From positions 186,001 to 250,000 of the forward strand of contig JADJYG010000028.1 of the NCBI GenBank assembly GCA_016719895.1: a DNA stretch of 64,000 nt, read 5' to 3'. Below, one piece after another: positions 63,559-64,000 of the stretch. The position numbers were made by a program, and so were the translations under genes. This DNA is from Saprospirales bacterium (GTDB lineage Bacteria; Bacteroidota; Bacteroidia; Chitinophagales; Saprospiraceae). Each line of letters starts with the position of its first letter. Within the stretch, counting starts at the first letter, position 1. Below the pieces are notes generated by a model, which had not been told where the DNA came from, searched no databases, and worked only from the letters and a program-made list of their open reading frames with translations.

Positions 63559-64000
63559 ATGCGCCACACCCGCCAATACTACCTCCGCCGGTTACACCGC
63601 TACATGGGCGTGACCATAGGGATTCAATTCTTGCTCTGGACGGTCGGCGGGCTTTATTTCAGTTGGTCGGACATGGACGAGATTCACGGCGACTTTCAGC
63701 GCCGACCAGCGCTGCTGCTTGTGCCGGATACGGCTGGCTGGGTATCTCCCTCGGTGGTCATGCAGAACCTGCGAGCAGCGGGCGAGAGCCCCGACAGTAT
63801 CTTCAGCCTGCGCTTAGTTCCGATATTGGACGAGGTGTGTTGGCAGCTGGTTTTTATCGAAAAAAATGCCCGGCACCGACACCCGCGAAAAGTGCGGCTG
63901 GCCGATGCGAAAACTGGCGCCCTGCGCCAAACTTTGTCGAAAGAAGAAGCGGTAGAAGTCGCCGCCCGACAGTTCAACGGTACGCCTACTTTGCTATCGG
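63559..64000 (+). CDS. PepSY-domain membrane protein (3' truncated by window)
   Basis: The first 147 residues are visible from ATG 63559. The N-terminal helix (RYMGVTIGIQFLLWTVGGLY) and FSWSDMDEIHGD are typical of PepSY-associated membrane proteins. A PepSY-like alpha/beta unit follows (RLADAKTGALRQTLSKEEAV). Such proteins often sit with iron or copper redox systems as ferric-reductase-like units. It starts 13 bp after the previous stop and continues beyond the window. Confidence 0.82.
   Translation, partial: MRHTRQYYLRRLHRYMGVTIGIQFLLWTVGGLYFSWSDMDEIHGDFQRRPALLLVPDTAGWVSPSVVMQNLRAAGESPDSIFSLRLVPILDEVCWQLVFIEKNARHRHPRKVRLADAKTGALRQTLSKEEAVEVAARQFNGTPTLLS

Noticed and set aside
1..64000. CRISPR array or rRNA genes
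   Set aside because: No spaced direct-repeat array and no rRNA-like sequence is visible.

Overview
The window looks like chromosome of a Bacteroidota bacterium, most likely of the Saprospiraceae/Chitinophagales type. The evidence is: many secreted proteins with a type IX secretion (T9SS) C-terminal sorting domain; -7 promoter boxes of the TAnnTTTG kind instead of E. coli boxes; a CusA-TolC fusion and a DUF6660-type Cys/His-rich protein; ECF sigma / membrane-barrel pairs; and little Shine-Dalgarno use. This assignment is inferred from gene content only.

0-15 kb, metal handling: the tail of a LuxR-type regulator, a large HExxH / TolB-propeller / barrel protein, a lone tyrosine integrase, a CadA-type Zn/Cd/Pb P-type ATPase, a secreted PPAD-like deiminase, and a Cus-type efflux operon (DUF6660 - CusA/TolC fusion - CusB).

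15-41 kb, accessory island: two minus-strand operons and one single gene share a promoter. They encode a DdrB/ParB-like + N6-methyltransferase protein, a strawberry-notch-type helicase, a DUF2958 protein, unknown partners, and three peptidoglycan hydrolases (GH108, M15, amidase). This is the gene set of a DarB / polyvalent-protein early-entry module of a phage or conjugative element, here split into separate genes. Between and beside these lie an AbiE toxin-antitoxin pair, a three-gene cassette broken by two insertion sequences (IS3 and IS1595-like, both with clear target duplications), and a Mod - AlbA_2/Schlafen-like - Res type III restriction locus.

41-45 kb: a glycan or envelope cluster (glycosyltransferase, ATP-grasp, GNAT, methyltransferase). 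45-50 kb: two divergent ECF sigma factor / membrane-anchored beta-barrel pairs flank a Cys-rich secreted protein. 50-64 kb: a copper and redox operon (multicopper oxidase, MbnP, MbnH-like and a second di-heme peroxidase). It is separated by two IS elements from secreted T9SS proteins, a metalloprotease, a mono-heme anchor protein and a PepSY membrane protein.

Sequence quality matters here. At least nine genes or joins carry single-base indels, most in homopolymers, that break otherwise intact frames. The stretch 15.08-15.44 kb is a run of poly-G and poly-A of doubtful quality, so the join of the metal cluster to the accessory island needs independent confirmation.
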